Shown: one piece after another, positions 13,913 through 14,435 of the stretch
Position numbering within the stretch: position 1 is the first letter of the stretch
Layout: each line of letters begins with the position of its first letter
Assembly: GCF_937976295.1 (NCBI RefSeq)
Contig: NZ_CALJRY010000333.1
Span: forward strand, 1-14,435
Reading direction: 5' to 3'
Length of the DNA: 14,435 bases
DNA from: an uncultured Rothia sp.
Lineage (GTDB): Bacteria; Actinomycetota; Actinomycetes; Actinomycetales; Micrococcaceae
Notes under the pieces: generated by a model
The model's input: the letters and a program-made list of their open reading frames with translations, nothing else
What the model was told of the DNA's origin: nothing
Database searches by the model: none
Translations under genes and position numbers: made by a program

Positions 13913-13963
13913 CATAAGAAAATCCGAGCGCAAGAATCTGTGCATAAGAAAATCGCGCAAGAA
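13913..13963 (+). repeat. two short direct repeats with the ATAAGAAAATC core
   Basis: CATAAGAAAATC followed by an optional CGA and GCGCAAGAA occurs at 13913-13936 and again at 13943-13963. The core ATAAGAAAATC plus a GC-rich tail also occurs in the fic operator at 5876-5891. The repeats lie between the second lipoprotein stop and its terminator. Their role is unknown. Confidence 0.6.
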
Positions 13964-13964
13964 G

Positions 13965-13994
13965 GGGCCGGGGAGTGTCACCACTCCCCGGCCC
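13965..13994. terminator. terminator between paralogue 2 and convergent ocd
   Basis: GGGCCGGGGAGTG (13965-13977) and CACTCCCCGGCCC (13982-13994) form a perfect 13-bp GC-rich stem with a 4-base loop TCAC, followed on + by TCACTTTATT. It lies between convergent genes and can serve the lipoprotein transcript and possibly the opposite one. Confidence 0.82.
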
Positions 13995-14085
13995 TCACTT
14001 TATTCACTCTCAACCTCGCAGCCCATGCTGGCGCACCTACAGACCCGCCAGCTCAAGGCCACTCAGCGTCAGGTTACTTAGCCCT

Positions 14086-14435
14086 TTAGCCCACCGGAAC
14101 GTTAACGTTCACCAGCGAGTACAGATCCTTCGGATCATCCGGGCTAGCAACCAGGTCAATGAACTGCTGCAGGTCGGTGTCCTGCGTAGCCGCACGGGCA
14201 TAACGCAGACCCGAGAAGTCAGCAATTGCGAAGCCCACCGAGTCGAACAGGGTAATCTGCTCGTCCGACACGCGGCCGGGCTCCTCACCGGTCAGAACCT
14301 TCCAGAACTCCACCACCGGGAAGTCCGGGTCCTTCTGCTGAATCTCGCCCTCAATGCGGGTCTGGGGCGGGAACTCAACGAACACGGTGGAGCGGTCCAG
14401 AATTTCGCTTTCCAGCTCAGTCTTGCCGGGGCAGT
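14086..14435 (-). CDS. ocd: ornithine cyclodeaminase, C-terminal part (start beyond the right edge)
   Basis: The frame stays open to the right edge, so only about the last 116 residues are seen. The enzyme deaminates L-ornithine to L-proline with bound NAD and belongs to the mu-crystallin/OCD family. Diagnostic stretches are CPGKTELE at the edge, STVFVEFPPQTRIEGEIQQ, FPVVEFWKVLTGEEPGR and ITLFDSVGFAIADFSGLRYA, which match the C-terminal half of bacterial OCDs, including the D-S-V-G-F-A segment of the NAD-binding domain. A GTG at 14385 lies inside the domain and is not a start. It converges on the lipoprotein genes across the 13965-13994 hairpin. Assignment is confident although the catalytic N-terminal part is not visible. 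Confidence 0.88.
   Translation of the reverse strand, partial: CPGKTELESEILDRSTVFVEFPPQTRIEGEIQQKDPDFPVVEFWKVLTGEEPGRVSDEQITLFDSVGFAIADFSGLRYARAATQDTDLQQFIDLVASPDDPKDLYSLVNVNVPVG

Noticed and set aside
13913..13963. CRISPR-like array from the repeated CATAAGAAAATC
   Set aside because: There are only two copies about 30 bp apart with the second lacking three bases, no spacer-sized unique segments and no cas genes.

Overview
The window looks like chromosomal DNA of a high-GC Gram-positive bacterium. The overall impression from the translated proteins is Micrococcaceae, most likely Rothia; this rests on protein character and base composition, not on a search. Codons are GC-rich in most genes. 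Several promoters fit the actinobacterial -10 pattern TAnnnT close to the start codon, and no rRNA, tRNA, transposase, phage gene or CRISPR array is visible.

Layout from left to right. (1) Bases 3-974 (+) hold the 3' part of an AlbA/Schlafen-type ATP-binding regulator. It ends at a strong bidirectional terminator (1017-1058) shared with a convergent NCS2 uracil permease (2442-1108, -). (2) An AT-rich spacer (about 2485-2660) carries a perfect 22-bp inverted repeat and five copies of CGTATAT. (3) A two-gene minus-strand operon encodes a DUF4242-like ferredoxin-fold protein (4337-3813) followed 29 bp later by an acyl-CoA dehydrogenase-like protein (3783-2698). (4) A class II Fic AMP-transferase with a C-terminal winged helix (5775-4585, -) lies behind two tandem 36-bp palindromes at 5833-5907. 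(5) A POT-family peptide transporter (7486-6026, -) is divergent from a single-domain rhodanese (7797-8129, +). (6) A housekeeping block on + holds pabB (8168-9748, folate), pyrE (9814-10395, pyrimidines) and a TrmH-family RNA methyltransferase (10565-11266), with probable leaderless or near-leaderless transcripts and two good intrinsic terminators. (7) A more AT-rich island (about 11332-13994) starts with a long leader containing a CRP/GlxR-type palindrome and three hairpins. It then encodes a secreted beta/gamma-crystallin-like protein and two paralogous lipoproteins of a family I cannot name. (8) The minus-strand 3' part of ornithine cyclodeaminase closes the window.

The least explained parts are the exported island, where the two lipoproteins share four cysteines and nearly identical 3' DNA, and the tandem palindromes upstream of fic. 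The core of the fic half-site, ATAAGAAAATC followed by a GC-rich run, recurs twice downstream of the second lipoprotein. The uracil permease and PyrE both serve pyrimidine supply but lie about 7 kb apart and share no visible control element.
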